Source: Apostichopus japonicus (taxonomy: Eukaryota; Echinodermata; Holothuroidea; Aspidochirotida; Stichopodidae). From it: a stretch of DNA of 64,000 nt. Positions 1 through 12,604 of this stretch are shown here, piece after piece (the first letter of the stretch is position 1; each line of letters starts with the position of its first letter). Both the position numbers and the translations under genes were made by a program. Under the pieces are notes generated by a model. The model saw only the letters and a list, made by a program, of their open reading frames with translations, was not told the DNA's origin and searched no databases. The stretch is from assembly GCF_037975245.1 (NCBI RefSeq), contig NC_092582.1, positions 15,712,077 to 15,776,076 of the forward strand. The letters run 5' to 3'.

Positions 1-1965
1 AATCGAATTGACGCTAATTGAAATTAATAATGTTAATAAACAATCCTAACATTCTTTATAATGATCTTAATCACAAACACACACAAGAATAAATCCATCA
101 ATATTGAGAAATAATTACAGTTTGGAGATTCCTTTTGAATACAGAGTAAGAAGGCTTATTCTTAACATTATCCTGGAGATTATTCCACGTTTTTATAGCA
201 CGAATACGAGGGTTAAAAGAACTTATAGTACTTCGTTGGGATAAAACATGTGCGTTATTACAATGGCGTGTTTGATGGTAGTGGATTACTATATATAAAA
301 TCTTTAAAAGCCTCGGGTAGCAATCCATTCCATGCTTTATATGCAAATGTTGCAAGCTGGACTCTTATAATATCATTTAGTTTTAATATATTTAATCTTT
401 TGAATAATGGGCTAGTATGATCACGTGGTGCAGCATGTGAAATATGGCGGATAGCTCTCTTCTGGAGGACACATAGGTGATTAAGATTTGTAGAATAGGT
501 TCCTGACCAAATAGTCGTGCAATAAGTTAATTGGGGTAAAATCAGAGTTATATAGAGTGTTCTGAGTATATTTGTAGGTAAATAATGTTTTAATTTGCAT
601 ATAATACCAGTATTTCTAGCCACTCTGTTACAGACTGCTGATATATGATCACGCCACGAAAGTTTATTGTCTATGTGTACACCCAAGAACTTAGTAGTGT
701 TAACCCGATTAATAATTTTATCATTCATGGTAATATTGTGATCCCATCTGAATGAGTGACTAGCATTAAACACCATAAAATTAGTTTTTTCTATATTAAG
801 AGATAATTTGTTTGCTGCAAACCAGCTGGAAAATTTAGTTAGTTCAATAGAAACAGTTTTATGTGATGAGAGTAGATTTTGGGAATCGAAGAAAATATTT
901 GTGTCGTCGGCAAATAATATTGTTTTAGCAATATCGGAGACATTAACCATATCATTGACATAAATTATAAATAGTAATGGACCTAGTATAGAACCCTGAG
1001 GAACTCCGCAAGCGATTTTAGCAAGTTCAGATTTAGAATTTTTATATAAAGTGTATTTGGTATCTATTTGAAAGATAACTATCTAGCCAATTTAGGGTTG
1101 TTCCTCTGATACCATAAAAAGATAATTTACTTAGTAATATTTTGTGATCGATGGTGTGAAAAGCTTTGGATAGGTCGAGAAATACGCCTACACAGGTATT
1201 ATTCTTATCAAGACTATTATAAATATTGTTGACTGCATCTGCTAAAGCTAATTCTGTAGAATGGTCAGGACGAAATCCGTACTGCTCGTTATTAAGAATA
1301 TTATATTTACATAGAAAACTGTATATACGATTAAACATTAGTCGTTCAATGATTTTTGAAAAGACTGACAATAAAGATATAGGGCGGTAATTCTCAAAAT
1401 GACTAGGGTCTCCTTTTTTAAAGATTGGTTTTACCTTAGCTATTTTAAGCTTATCCGGAAAAATGCCGGTGTTAAAAGAAATATTGCAGAGATGAGTTAA
1501 AGGCTTTACAATGTATGGGATAACTTGTTTGATAATACCTGGCTTAAAGTCATCATAGCCTGCTGCTTTATTTGGTTTCACATTTGTGTGAGCAACTTTT
1601 AAAACTTCTTCTACTGTAACTGGATATGTAAATATGGAATGGCATACCTTGTCATTATTATGTAAAAAAAGTTCCGCTTTTAGTTTAATATTAATCTTAT
1701 ATACTAGCGAGGTTATAACCAAGATTTACAAAGTATTTGTTAAAGTTGCTAGCGATGTCATTATCATTGCTAATTTCGCAATCATCATTTTTAAATGTTG
1801 CTGGATATGATGAGTCTTTACCGTTTTTATTGAGAATTTCATTAATTGTACTCCAACTACTGTTTACGTTGTTTCTACTCTGCTTGAATTTATCATAAAA
1901 GTATAGTCGTTTTGAATATCGTATAACATGGTTTAATTTATTACGGTACAGTGGGGTATTACGGT
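1..1965 (-). mobile_element. 3' part of a CR1/jockey-like non-LTR retrotransposon (LINE)
   Basis: Minus-strand coding remnants run from about 1965 down to 98, then a non-coding tail continues to the window edge. The order is a linker upstream of the reverse transcriptase, the reverse transcriptase, and a LINE-type C-terminal segment. No endonuclease domain is present, because homology stops near 1965 where an unrelated tandem repeat begins. This is the usual 5' truncation of LINE copies. The polymerase motifs resemble the CR1/jockey group; the exact clade is inferred. Confidence 0.85.
98..1965 (-). pseudogene. LINE reverse transcriptase, frameshifted
   Basis: Three reading frames carry consecutive parts of one reverse transcriptase. 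From the 5' side: about 1965-1050 holds the fingers motifs (KPIFKKGDP, NYRPISLL, QYGFRPDHST) and motif A with catalytic Asp (FLDLSKAF). About 1080-258 holds GVPQGSILGP and the second catalytic site FADD, followed by thumb sequence. 300-98 holds a C-terminal segment ending in VFKRNLQ. The frame changes near 1050, just after SNRYQ, and again near 260-300. Motif A reads AFHTID where most relatives have AFDTID. The copy cannot make a full enzyme. Confidence 0.85.
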
Positions 1966-2170
1966 ATAGTGGGGTTTTTATTACGGTATAGTGGGGTTTC
2001 TATAAATTACGTTACCCAGAGAGTGTAGTGGGTTCCTTAATACCCATCTATTCTTAAAGTGTGGTGGGATCTCTATATACGATACCCATATGTTCTTATA
2101 GACTACAGTGGGGTTTCTATATACGTTAGCCCATCTATTCGTAGAGTGTGGTGGGCTTTCTATATTTTAT
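1941..2170. repeat. Degenerate tandem repeat
   Basis: The motif TACGGTATAGTGGGGTTT and decayed versions recur about seven times. At first they are about 20-25 bp apart, then about 55 bp apart with CCCATCTATTC between them. It abuts the truncated 5' end of the LINE. Confidence 0.6.
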
Positions 2171-3190
2171 TTGTCATTGTTGATGTAGACGTTGTTTCTA
2201 ACATTTCTCTATTTGTTTACTTTGTAAATCTTCTCCAGAATAAAATATGACAAATGTAAAGAAACCAATGAATGTCATTGGTTTCGCCTCATGACGACAC
2301 TATCACGTCACATATTTGGCTACATGTATAGCATCATAATTTAAACCAAAACATCAAGTTTTTGCGTACAACCTTGTGGAAGAACTATTCAGTCATATCT
2401 TGTAAGATACAATTAATAGTGCGGTTTACTTAGACTCCACTTTAATCAGGTTTTTACTGGTATCATTTTTCTTTTAAAACTTGGTTTAATTGAAAACCCT
2501 TCTTCAGTTCAAGGGCAGCCAATCTTCGTCAACACGTAGATTCTACAACAGAAAACGAGATAGGAAACAATTTTCTAATTGGAAAGCAGCTTAAGTGATG
2601 TCAATCTTCATTTGTCAGTGTTGACAAATGGCCAATCTTACTTGATGAAAGGTGAATTTACGTTCTCTTGTAAGTAGAGAAACGAAATCCAAGTATTAGG
2701 AAACCAAAACGTGTTCATCTTCAGAACCTTATTTATTGACCGGTTTCGCGACAGTTTAGTTGCGATTTTGTTTAAAAGGAAACCTAACGAAAATCAACGG
2801 CTGATTGGTTCAACACGACATTTTGGTGAAATGATTCTAGTCCGGTTGATGACGTTATCAGTGAGCCCCAGCTGCATTACAATGAGGCGAGTAATTTGTC
2901 AGTAGTCATGTGGATTGGCCAGCTGCTGAACGTTATCGTAAAACAGGGACCACTTCCTCCCCAACACCCCCCCCCCCACCCACCCACCTCTCTCTACAAA
3001 ATATCATGAAATCATTAAACACGACAATACATTATCACAGGTTCTACTTAACTCTATGTGGGACAACACAACTAATCATGTACCACCAGTTAGGTTACCT
3101 GTCCTCAATGTGTATACCATCATATATAACAATCAGTTCATAATACAACATCATTACAACTCACTACACATATTCTTCGCACAAATCTTA
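2171..3190. other. No gene seen
   Basis: AT-rich sequence with scattered short open frames and no domain, splice structure or codon signal. A C-rich tract lies at 2960-2990. No structured RNA was recognised. Confidence 0.5.
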
Positions 3191-3192
3191 AT

Positions 3193-3259
3193 GCAATCAG
3201 TGTCAATAGCCTAGTTGGTAAGGGTGGGGGCTGGCAGTTTATTCACTATTCTGGATATA

Positions 3260-3312
<53 letters not shown>

Positions 3313-3340
3313 GCATTTGCTGTTAATGTGCAGCTTATGT
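3193..3340 (+). repeat. Internally deleted SINE copy with (TA)n expansion
   Basis: The sequence matches the tRNA-derived unit at 19.6-20.4 kb: TAGCCTAGTTGGTAAGGGTG (A-box half), then directly GGGGCTGGCAGTTT and the TTCACTATTCT tail. The B-box half is missing. The tail's short TA stretch has grown to a perfect (TA)n tract of about 55 bp at 3257-3311. Confidence 0.6.
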
Positions 3341-3867
3341 ATGTTTTGGTGTATATATAGATTGTTTTGTCTACCTGCGAAGACATCCGTAGATTTAACG
3401 TCATGATACATGGACGTAGGTAGCGGCAACTCATCTTAGAGTTAGCCTACCACATCTGTAGGTCATAAGTGCATGATGTAGGCGATACAAGTTACAACCT
3501 CGGTTCTTTTAGACTAGCGACTACAATTGACGGTTTTCTACAACTTATGGCTTTGTGGATATCACATAACGTTTCTTTGTCTTAATGCGGTGATTGCTAT
3601 CCATTCAAGCATTTTGTGCTTAGTAATTAACGACAATTCCCTGAAGCAACGCAATTCTTGGTTGAAGGTTATAAAAGTTAGATTTTATGTTCCTCACACC
3701 TGCCGCACATAGAGCGCAGGACAGGGTAACTAAGGGGCGTGGCCTAGGTTACCTGCAACATTGTCGCGAAAGTTCCATCCAATCCGATCGTTGGTCATAT
3801 AGACTATTCAGTACGGTAACTACTCCAGTGTCATGTTCGTACGTCACAGGTGGTAAAATTTCTTAAC

Positions 3868-3912
3868 TTCCAATCGGTGGCTCCGGAATGATCGTCCGAC
3901 CGACTTTAAATT
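3868..3912 (+). promoter_or_regulatory. Lectin A promoter (CCAAT box and TATA-like element)
   Basis: TTCCAATC at 3868-3875 and TTTAAATT at 3905-3912 lie 155 and 118 bp before the start codon. They align with TTCCAATC and TATATAAG upstream of lectin B. The TATA element is weaker here. An ACGTCA (CRE-like) half site lies just upstream at about 3841. Confidence 0.4.
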
Positions 3913-4022
3913 ACAAGACACGCCGCACAAAAGTTCACTTGACAAATCGTCTCCGTTGAAGACAGAATTTTGAAGAGAAATTTGTTTGTCTCAACTTTGA
4001 AGATCTTTCTACATCGACCAAA

Positions 4023-7000
4023 ATGAAGATCAGCGTACTACTATTTGTGGTCCTGTTTGTGAGCCAAGCCTGGGCCAGAGGTAAACGGGCTGAGGCTTGC
4101 GTTACCTGTCCTGAAGGATGGACTTTCTGGGGAAGTGCCTGCTATCGGTAAGATAATTCACTAAAGTTTTCAAAACAAGCTGGCCGAGTATATCGAATTA
4201 AAGTAAACGTTGACAAATTGGGTCCAAAACCCGTAGGTGACCCACAGTTGGATGAAAATTTAACATTAAGGTGCGTATATACCGTATATTTTCCATATAG
4301 CCACAAAAGAATCTCGTACATTCAGGTAATTGATATATTTGATTGTTCTCAACATGCACCGTTCATGTAGATACACTCGAGCATAAGAAATAGGATCACA
4401 GTGCGTTTCTCCCATTAACGTCAGAAAATTTTAGAAAGGCTTAAAGGATTTGACAAAGGTTGTTCTGAGCTACTCAGTTGGTATATGTCAATCCCCTCCC
4501 TCCCTCACCCGCACCCCTCCCGCCCCACCCCACCACGGTGTCCGTAAAGGCCATAATATACCCCATCGTAACTTTGCGCAAATAGTCAGTTGTCAGTTGA
4601 GCCTGGTTGATCGTAAACTAGTATACGTTATATAGTGCAAGAGATGATATTGTCCTGAGCTCTTAACATATACATACTGGAATCACATACTTGGGATATT
4701 TTTTCTAATGCTATTACCACTCTATACCCTTCATCTCACATCCTGCCTTAAAGCACTCGTATACGGACAAGCGTGACCAGATCAATCTACATAATAACAT
4801 CAAAACTGCAGTATGACAGGTCCCCCCCCCCCCCGAAAGGAATAAGTGCGGTATTCCAGAACCTAGCATGGATATACTCAGGATGTGTTACCTGATTAAT
4901 TCGCAGATGACATTGCAAGGGTCCTACCTGTACCGCATAAGATTTATCACAGGGGTTCTACTCGTAATGTGTAAGGTTGGTATGTATACAAAAAGAACTT
5001 TATTTTAGAAAATATAAGTCTTCTGCCGTTCAAGCAGTTATCTTCTTTACATATATAGTTCCACATTTGTTTTCATTTAAAGCCAACTTACATTACCCCT
5101 ATCAGCATAATGGTACTGACCTAGACAGCTTCAGATACGTGGACTATTGTATCGGGGGTTACCAATTTCTGTGTTCAACAAAGACATCTTAACTACATAA
5201 TAGTATCAAGATTTACTATTTTGATAGTACCATGTAAAATTGTTATGTTACTTTGAATTTTAATCAACCTGTGGATGTTTTTTCTAACATTATCAAACAG
5301 TGCAGACCCTACGATTTTAATATAATTACAACCTTTCTGAGAAAATGACGGTCTAACCGTCTCTGGCCATAGGATATTTATTGACGAAGTCTTCGGCATT
5401 GAGTACAGTTTTTCTGTATGTGTTGCCGTGATGGACGAATCTAACGGTAACAGTAATTACCGACTTTGCGATGCGCGTTATAGTCATTGCCGACTTTTCA
5501 ATCCGTGGTCCTCCCTCACAATTTTGCGAGGTCGGTAAGAGTGACTCTATAGCTTTCCCTTTCGGGGAAAAATTCACACACTCATACTGCGCATATTGCA
5601 TTTACAAGTAAGTGCTGTGAAGCTTCACGTAAAAGTACATGATGTGCAGAGAATTAGTATTACATCTAATACTCTATCGTACATTTGCACCATTGAGTTT
5701 GAATGTCGACCAATAACGAATGTAAAGAATAGTTTTCTGGTTATATCAAGTACTGTCTGGTTGTATAAATTTACTGCCACTTGAAGTACTTTCTGGTTAT
5801 ATATATGTACTGTCAAGTACTGTCTGGTTTTATAAATGTACCGTCACTTGAAGTACTTTCTGGTTATATAAATGTATTGTTAAGTACTGTCTGGTTATAT
5901 AAATATACTGTCACTCGAAGTACTTTCTGGTTATATAAATGTACTGTCAAGTACTGTCTGGTTATATAAATGTACTGCCACTTGAAGTACTTTCTGGTTA
6001 TATAAATGTATTGTCAAATACTGTCTGGTTATATAAATGTACTGTCACTTGAAGTACTTTCTAGTTATATAAATGTACTGTCAAGTATCGAAATGTAAGG
6101 GTGCCATCAAAATATTCAAAATCATTATACTTCACATCATTATACTAGCAACTTTCGGCAAGGTGCTGAATTGTTCACTTTATATTTCCATAAACTGCAG
6201 AAAAGTGTCGAATTGACTATATACTTGTTGAGTTTAAACAAATTAAACAAATAAAATTGACAAACTACTCACCTGCCACGATCTTTGTGATTCAACAGTT
6301 TTCCACAAAATGTCCTCTTTAACTAGGTCAGTTTTGAAATTTGACAATTGGTACCGAATTGATCATTGATGAAAAGGGATTTGGTTAATTTAACATTTTG
6401 TTGCAAATGTTACAGAATAAGATATCCTGTCATTTTTTTTTAACAAACTCGTTTCTATGCTCACTTAACGTCAAATGAATAATTTATCATTTTGCAGGTT
6501 GCGGGTGAATGATGAATTGTTGAAATGTGAATGCAAAACATTTTGTCATATTTGCAACTAAATGAGGAGTTTATCACTTCATAAATCTACGGAATTGATA
6601 AATTTGTGGCAAATTGTTAGTCATTTGGTTGAAAAAATGCTAATAAACTGTACAGAGAGATCGGCACGACTGTAGTTAAATATTTTACATGCTCTAATGT
6701 CGCTAATTGATATCCTTAATATCAAAGTATACCAGGAGTAGGCCGGTGTATTCACCCTAAAAGCACAATCAAAATGGACGGTCGATAAAACCATTATTCT
6801 GACTATAACTACATTGTGAAATTAATTTAATTACAACAGAAGAAAAAGAAGGGTGTTTACAGGGTTAGGTCTATACGGACCAACTATATCGATGTTACTT
6901 GACAATTCTGAAGTGATTCTGAAAATTTTGAGAGTGGTGCTTGCAGTGTGCATCAATGAAAATTATGCAAATGATTGGATTGTTATCTAGGTGAATGACA

Positions 7001-9738
7001 TATCTACGGTTGGCCCCTGAAAGAATTAGACATTATTTGAGCCTCTGAAGCGTTTGATAAATGTATTTTCAAAAGTTTCTACGAAAGGTGAAATGTTGTA
7101 AAATTTTCGGGTTATCAAATGTAGCGGTAATTCAATGCCTCAATGTAGGTTGAATCTGTTGATTAACTTCATCGAAATTCAGTTCATTTGTAACCATATT
7201 TCCTGCGTGGATAAACGATTGACTATTTTCAAGAAAGACAACGACATGTTTGACACAATTGCCTTGATGACCTCGGTTACCGGTTGCATCGACAAATTAT
7301 CCCAAAGGAAACAAAATCATATCTTCGTGATAACAAAATGCTATGACGATATGGATTTGACCTAAAGATTCAAATATTTATCGGCAAGTTTGCTAACCAA
7401 TCGACGTCAGACCAAAATATCTCTTTAATGTTATACGCACCGTTCCAGTTCAGGAACGACCCTTGAGAGTATACCTTCCAGTTTACCCGTATACAAAATG
7501 TAAACGTTTCATATGTCAGAACGAAAGTTGTCACAGTTCTGTTGTTATTTACAGAGTTAAAATTTAACAATCGTGGTATATATAGGTATGGAATGTTATG
7601 TATTTTATTGTATCGGATAGATTTTATAACGATTTCATGACAGATTGAAAAAATAGCAGTACAAGTTATATCGATCTTTCAAATTCAATTAATCCCTAGA
7701 TTTTTCAACAATCCTAAATCTACTTGGGACAGTGCTGAATCTTGTTGCAATCAGTACAGTGTACGGAAAGGTTACAATCGCCGCCTGGGTCATCTGGCCA
7801 CCATTACTTCATCTGAGGAAAACAGCTTTTTATTGAAGTTGTGGAAGACTATAAGAAGAGACACGGTATGACTAAACATGAAATATTGTTGTTTTTCTAA
7901 CCATCATACAATATAATAATAATCGTTTGAAGTGTGGACATTGAAAGAGAGATTATACTTTTCAATGCCAAATATACTAGTACGTAAACAACATCATTTA
8001 AGTTCCTTATCATATAAGGTTCCAATGCAAGCAATGTTTAACCCACCTTGTGTTGAGTTAGGGATCTGTTTTTTCAAATGAAAATATTTATTTTACGTTC
8101 TGAATCAGATAAACCGTAAGATAGGTTGAGGAGAGAGGAGGGGGGGGGGGGAGTTGGGGGAGAATCACTTGAAATTTAGTATGAATACTTTTAAAACCGA
8201 CTGAAAAAGGCACTGATATCTAGAGCCTATTTATAGTGCTCAATTAAGTCGTACGAATATCACGAAAAGAGCTGTCATCTTCATTCAAGCTAACATGTGA
8301 AAAAGGTATTATTTTGGTTCCAAATTAAAACCACAATTTTGACATACTTGTTTAATATTAATTGACTTGACTAGAGAAAATACATGGTGGGTAAAGTTTC
8401 ATGAATCGTTATAGTATATCCTATAGACCAGGGTTTCCCTAACCTTAACCCCCCCCCCCACGAACCCCTGTCCACGAACCCCCAAATTATCGAGACACGA
8501 TCTGAGTCAATTTTTATACTATAATACCCATAACAGCCTGTGTCTGTTTCATAATTCAGTTATTGATGCACGGTACGATACTACTATATGGCAACATATG
8601 CGTATGGAACGCGAAAAGAGTTTGTCAATAGGTACGACTTTTGTACATTAAATGATAAATCAGATTTTAGTTTAACAAAAAGTACTCTAGTTTGACTTTC
8701 AGAAACGTCTCACGGACCCCCTGGGAGGGACTCACGCACCCCCTGGGGATTCATGAACCCCAGTTAGGGAACCCCTGCCAAAGACAAAGACTTCTATGGG
8801 GAAATAATCCAGGATTACAAATGGCCTTTATATTATTACTATATTGTGAAGAAACGCCGTAAGACGTTCATGAAATTTGGACAGCCCATAACCGTTTATA
8901 AACACGCGAGATTATACCTATTTGAGGCATTCCCCACTCTGCGATGCAAAAACAAACAGCTTATAAAACGGTCTTTAATGTTATCAGAAACCTAAAAACA
9001 ATTATTGTTCAGTATGAAATTATAAACTACAACTCATATTGTAGTTTGTTTCCAGTACTTTCATATGCTAAAGTTTTCAGTTCATATCTATATAGACTAA
9101 GTTTGAAAGCATTACTTCGTGTCAAAAAAACATTTCACATCCTAGACATTTTCGAAAGGTGTGACCAAATCAACATCCTATGAAGTCGCCGTGGACCAAC
9201 ATATTTAATCCAGTCGGACATAATTGCTTGTCAAATATGGTCAGTCTGTACACTCTCTACAAGAGACAACACATTCTGCGACACCTAGCGAAACCAAAGA
9301 AATTGGAAAAGCTAGGGGGTGGGGTGGGGGAGGGGGCTGTATGCCGTGTGTATTGTGTTTTGGGAAAGTCTGTGCATGTCGTTTATGATACAGACACCTT
9401 GTCCTGTATGAAGAGCTTGCAAACCATACTGCCGGACGCTGAAGAAGAGAAACCTAAAGAAACTTTCTAAATACTATAGATGCGATCTAAAACAAACATA
9501 TACTCTCTTTTTGCAGCGAGTGTGGCTCGGCTACAACGACAGAGAAACCGAAGGGAAGTTTGTCACCGTGGGAGGTTGTGCTCCTAAATTCACATTTTGG
9601 GACAAGAACGAGCCAAATAATCAGGGCGGAGAAGATTGCGCAGTCATGTGGAATTCTAACAAAAATAGTGATAGCGGTTCTTGGAATGACGTTCCTTGTC
9701 AAAACCAGTATTCTTTTGTCTGTAAAATAAGTCTTTAA
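4023..9738 (+). CDS. Secreted C-type lectin A (three exons)
   Basis: Exons are 4023-4147, 7700-7865 and 9517-9738, all with GT-AG borders; phases are 2 and 0; 170 aa. Residues 1-18 form a signal peptide, probably cut after AWA. The mature protein is one C-type lectin domain. It opens with CPEGW and an N-terminal disulfide hairpin (long form), followed by the WIGL-like VWLGY, the Ca2+-site EPN inside FWDKNEPNNQGGEDC, and the WND motif. EPN normally gives mannose/GlcNAc-type specificity, so Ca2+-dependent glycan binding outside the cell is likely. There are nine Cys, so one may be unpaired (a doublet SCC in exon 2). It ends in VCKISL, as B and C nearly do. No duplication arm surrounds it. I am sure of the family; the ligand is inferred. 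Confidence 0.9.
4148..7699 (+). other. Lectin A intron 1
   Basis: A 3.55-kb phase-2 intron that starts GTAAG and ends CCCTAG. It contains C-rich tracts (4493-4540, 4821-4834) and the 67-bp tandem repeat. I see no other gene in it. Confidence 0.8.
5748..6088. repeat. 67-bp dimeric tandem repeat, about 5 copies
   Basis: Each 67-bp unit has two related halves. One starts AAGTACTGTCTGGTTATATA and is about 36 bp; the other starts AAGTACTTTCTGGTTATATA and is about 31 bp. The AAGTACTTT anchors at 5784, 5851 and 5918 show the exact period. It lies inside lectin A intron 1. Confidence 0.85.
8429..8777. mobile_element. hAT-like MITE in lectin A intron 2
   Basis: The 349-bp element begins CAGGGTTTCCCTAAC and ends GTTAGGGAACCCCTG, a 15-bp inverted repeat with few mismatches. 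Flanking 8-mers are CTATAGAC and CCAAAGAC (6 of 8 match), which fits an 8-bp hAT target duplication. No transposase is present. A related copy lies inverted at 36617-37134. Confidence 0.75.
9315..9336 (+). other. G-quadruplex motif
   Basis: Four G runs of 4-5 are separated by single bases (GGGGGTGGGGTGGGGGAGGG and onward), about 180 bp before lectin A exon 3. A near-identical motif lies in lectin B intron 2 at 20967-20985. Confidence 0.6.
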
Positions 9739-9923
9739 GCCAATCAACCTACATTGTGGATTGCAATAAGCTACGGTTTAACTCTAACTTAACACGTCAA
9801 TGGGGAATCTCGTATTTACAAATTGATATCTAGACTTTGCTATATCTTAATATCTAAATTCCATTTCTTTTCTCTCTGTAGATTATAGGGCGTAATTATT
9901 GGAGATATGCTTGTATTTCGTTG

Positions 9924-9929
9924 AATAAA
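9924..9929 (+). terminator. Lectin A poly(A) signal
   Basis: Canonical AATAAA, 186 bp after the stop codon. It sits in a 3'UTR block (GATTATA...TAATTAT...) that is recognisable after lectins B and C. Confidence 0.65.
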
Positions 9930-9938
9930 CTGGCATGA

Positions 9939-10250
9939 ACTAAACTTATGACATAGATTATATTACAACTACGTCAGTTTCTTATACTACACCGTAGTCA
10001 GTAGTATTTGCAATTCAAGCACATTCTTCGAAGTTCATCTGTACAGACCGTATACGTATACATGCAGACATTTTCAAATAATTTAGTTTATTGACTCCCC
10101 CCCCTCCCCCTCTCTCTCTCTCTCTCTCTCTCCAAGACTTTGTCCCTCGGGCAGTCGGGGACATTTTAAGTAACCGATTCTACAGTCCTCGATGTCAGGC
10201 CCTTAATTTCAAAAGTAAGAATCGACTAACATATAGATTAAAAAATATAT
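9939..10250. other. Intergenic, (CT)n microsatellite at 10108-10132
   Basis: No gene is seen. A C-rich run (10096-10109) passes into (CT)n. Confidence 0.6.
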
Positions 10251-10298
10251 TGTGTAAAAGTAAGTTGGCCTGACGTCAGGCCAACTTACTTTTACACA
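10251..10298. repeat. 48-bp perfect palindrome
   Basis: The left half TGTGTAAAAGTAAGTTGGCC (10251-10270) plus TGAC is followed with no spacer by its exact reverse complement. The dyad centre is GACGTC at 10272-10277. Pairing stops at 10250/10299 (T opposite T). Confidence 0.95.
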
Positions 10299-10815
10299 TT
10301 CTCCTACACAGGCTCTCTAGTGGATAAGCAGTTTGCTAATTTGTTTTATTTATTTAGATTAATATATTATCAATATTTTCTGGTTATTATCTAATTGATA
10401 AAAGTCTTAATCAATATTGATCGATTTTTATGGTCACATTCATTTCTGTGACTAATTATATAGTTCATCCACAACTACAAGTACGTTCCAAGAGCTAAAA
10501 CATTTCTTTAAAGAAGCGTTCATTAAAAACAAAATAGGAATCAGAAATCTGTAGTTTCTATCAAAGCGTCACGGTGGAATAAATCTTGCTTTCGGTTGCA
10601 AATCTATACTCCTATCTTTGTTGTCTCTGCTTTACCGTATTATGATGTTTCGAGTTCAAGGTTCACGGGACTATAACATGAAGCCCAAATGAAAATAACT
10701 GGATAGTAATACCAATGTTCAGTGACACCTTGACAAATATTGTCAAAGTTATGAATACCATGAAAACGGATGTATGGAAACTGTCGGGAATTATGAAAAG
10801 TATACTGCATACATA

Positions 10816-11199
10816 CAGAGGGTAGGAAGCTTCCAAAAGGGGGGGGGGCACTAAATCAGAGGGGCACTTTCTCATTCCACAACCACCACTCGTTATGCTT
10901 GAACCGATACACATCGGCCATATCACTTAAATATATATGATGTGTTAGGATGCTATCAATACTATTTATTGAGATTGTTTATTATTAACCGTGCTAAAAA
11001 AAATGGAATACCATTTTAAAAATAGCATGTACAGACTAAAAATAAATAATTAAAATAAAATATTAAAATTAACAGAAGCTTAAGATATCCAAAAGACAGT
11101 TCTTCATCAAAGGGGCACATTGTATTTGGCAGTAGGGCACATTTGCTATTTTAGAAAAAAATGCACGTACCCCCAGTGCCCCCGGCTCCTACCCCCCTG
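10816..11199. mobile_element. hAT-like MITE, GGGTAGGA terminal family
   Basis: The element starts CAGAGGGTAGGAAGC and ends with the complement of CAGGGGGGTAGGAGCC. Flanks are CATACATA and CATATATA (7 of 8 match), consistent with an 8-bp target duplication. The interior is G/C-run-rich near the ends and AT-rich in the middle. The termini resemble elements at 34803 and 43186. Confidence 0.7.
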
Positions 11200-11210
11200 C
11201 ATATATAGCT

Positions 11211-11976
11211 TTGTAAACTGTGACCATTTTAAAATATCTAGTAATACTAATAATATCTAGTAAGAAAGAGCAGGGTCTTTGCTTGAAGAAAGACGATACC
11301 TACGGAAAACCAAACGTTCCATAACTATCGATAACTATATGTATGACAAGTCAAGTGTTATCTGGAAATGTCGATCTCTTCACATATGATGATCACGGCC
11401 GGACTGGGGCATAAAATTGCAACCTGTTTAGGGGATCAAACCGGAGCGGTTCCGAGCCGGAATGAAGATATGACAGTCTGCCACTGGGCAAGACGTATAG
11501 TAGATGCACATCCGATGTAAGGCTTGTTGGTTTTGAAACGAAGCGGATATCACTAAGTTAATAAGCAATCTCCTGTGGGAAGCCAAACGTTCCATAAAAC
11601 ACCGAAAACTATGTAAGATTTCAAGTGCTACAATAGAGATGTCATGTTCAAAACAAATAAAAGCATGTCAGACTTTATATCTTCAGTAGTGGTAGGCGTA
11701 TGATAAGGAGCGTCAGGTTATTGCCATAGTAACATATAGCACATTACAGAACTTTGGCACACGATTTCGAGTACTTCATTGAGGCTCTAAAAGCACAACA
11801 GACTTATTCAACGAAAGCCTTTCAGCGATGGATTCATTAATGATAATTTGTTAGACGAAGAAAAACAACACTTTATTCCGCATCTGTGTAATTTTTGCCA
11901 AATGGTGTTTTCTAGCAAATTAAACTAAACCAATGGAGTACTTCTAAAAGAAGGCGAGATCGCAAGCCGCCATATA
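11211..11976. other. No gene seen
   Basis: Unique-looking AT-rich sequence without recognisable coding or RNA features. Confidence 0.5.
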
Positions 11977-12038
11977 TGTGTGTGCGCGCGCGTGCGTGCG
12001 TGCGGGTGCGTGTGTGTGCGTGTGTATGTGGGTGTGTT
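11977..12038. repeat. (TG/CG)n microsatellite
   Basis: An alternating purine-pyrimidine tract of TG, CG and TGCG steps, about 60 bp. Such tracts can adopt Z-DNA. Confidence 0.8.
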
Positions 12039-12539
12039 TAACGATACCTGCTACTTAAAAGGAAGTTGTTTGCAACAATATTGACATATGTTATTGTATC
12101 CACTTTATTTTATTTATTTTTGTGGATTGTAAAAACATCTGAGTTTCTTCCTCGAAAAAACACATATATAAATCATCTGTGGACTTCGTTCATTAGTAAG
12201 GAATGTTAACTTACCTGTGTATCTCAAATAGTAACGTGTCCCACGTTAACTCAGACTCAGAGGAAGGTCCATTGGCGAAGTTCATATCGGGATCTAAAGA
12301 CAAAAGATCGGCACATTTTAGTGCATACTCTATCATATTATCAATTATGTTGGCCTTTATATGCAGACGATTTGTAGCAAGTTTGTTAAACAATCATTTA
12401 GCAATTGTATAAAAAATACCTGGCTGAACAGACAGGTTATTTGAAAAACATATAGTCTTAAATGGGCCTAATGAAATTAATTTTGCCATGTTTACAGTCA
12501 TATTCATTCTTTTTGATGTTTGGATGTTAAAGAAGATGA

Positions 12540-12559
12540 CACACACACCCACACACACG

Positions 12560-12603
<44 letters not shown>
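12540..12603. repeat. (AC)n(AT)n compound microsatellite
   Basis: An interrupted (AC)n tract is followed directly by about 13 AT repeats. Confidence 0.95.
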
Positions 12604-12604
<1 letters not shown>

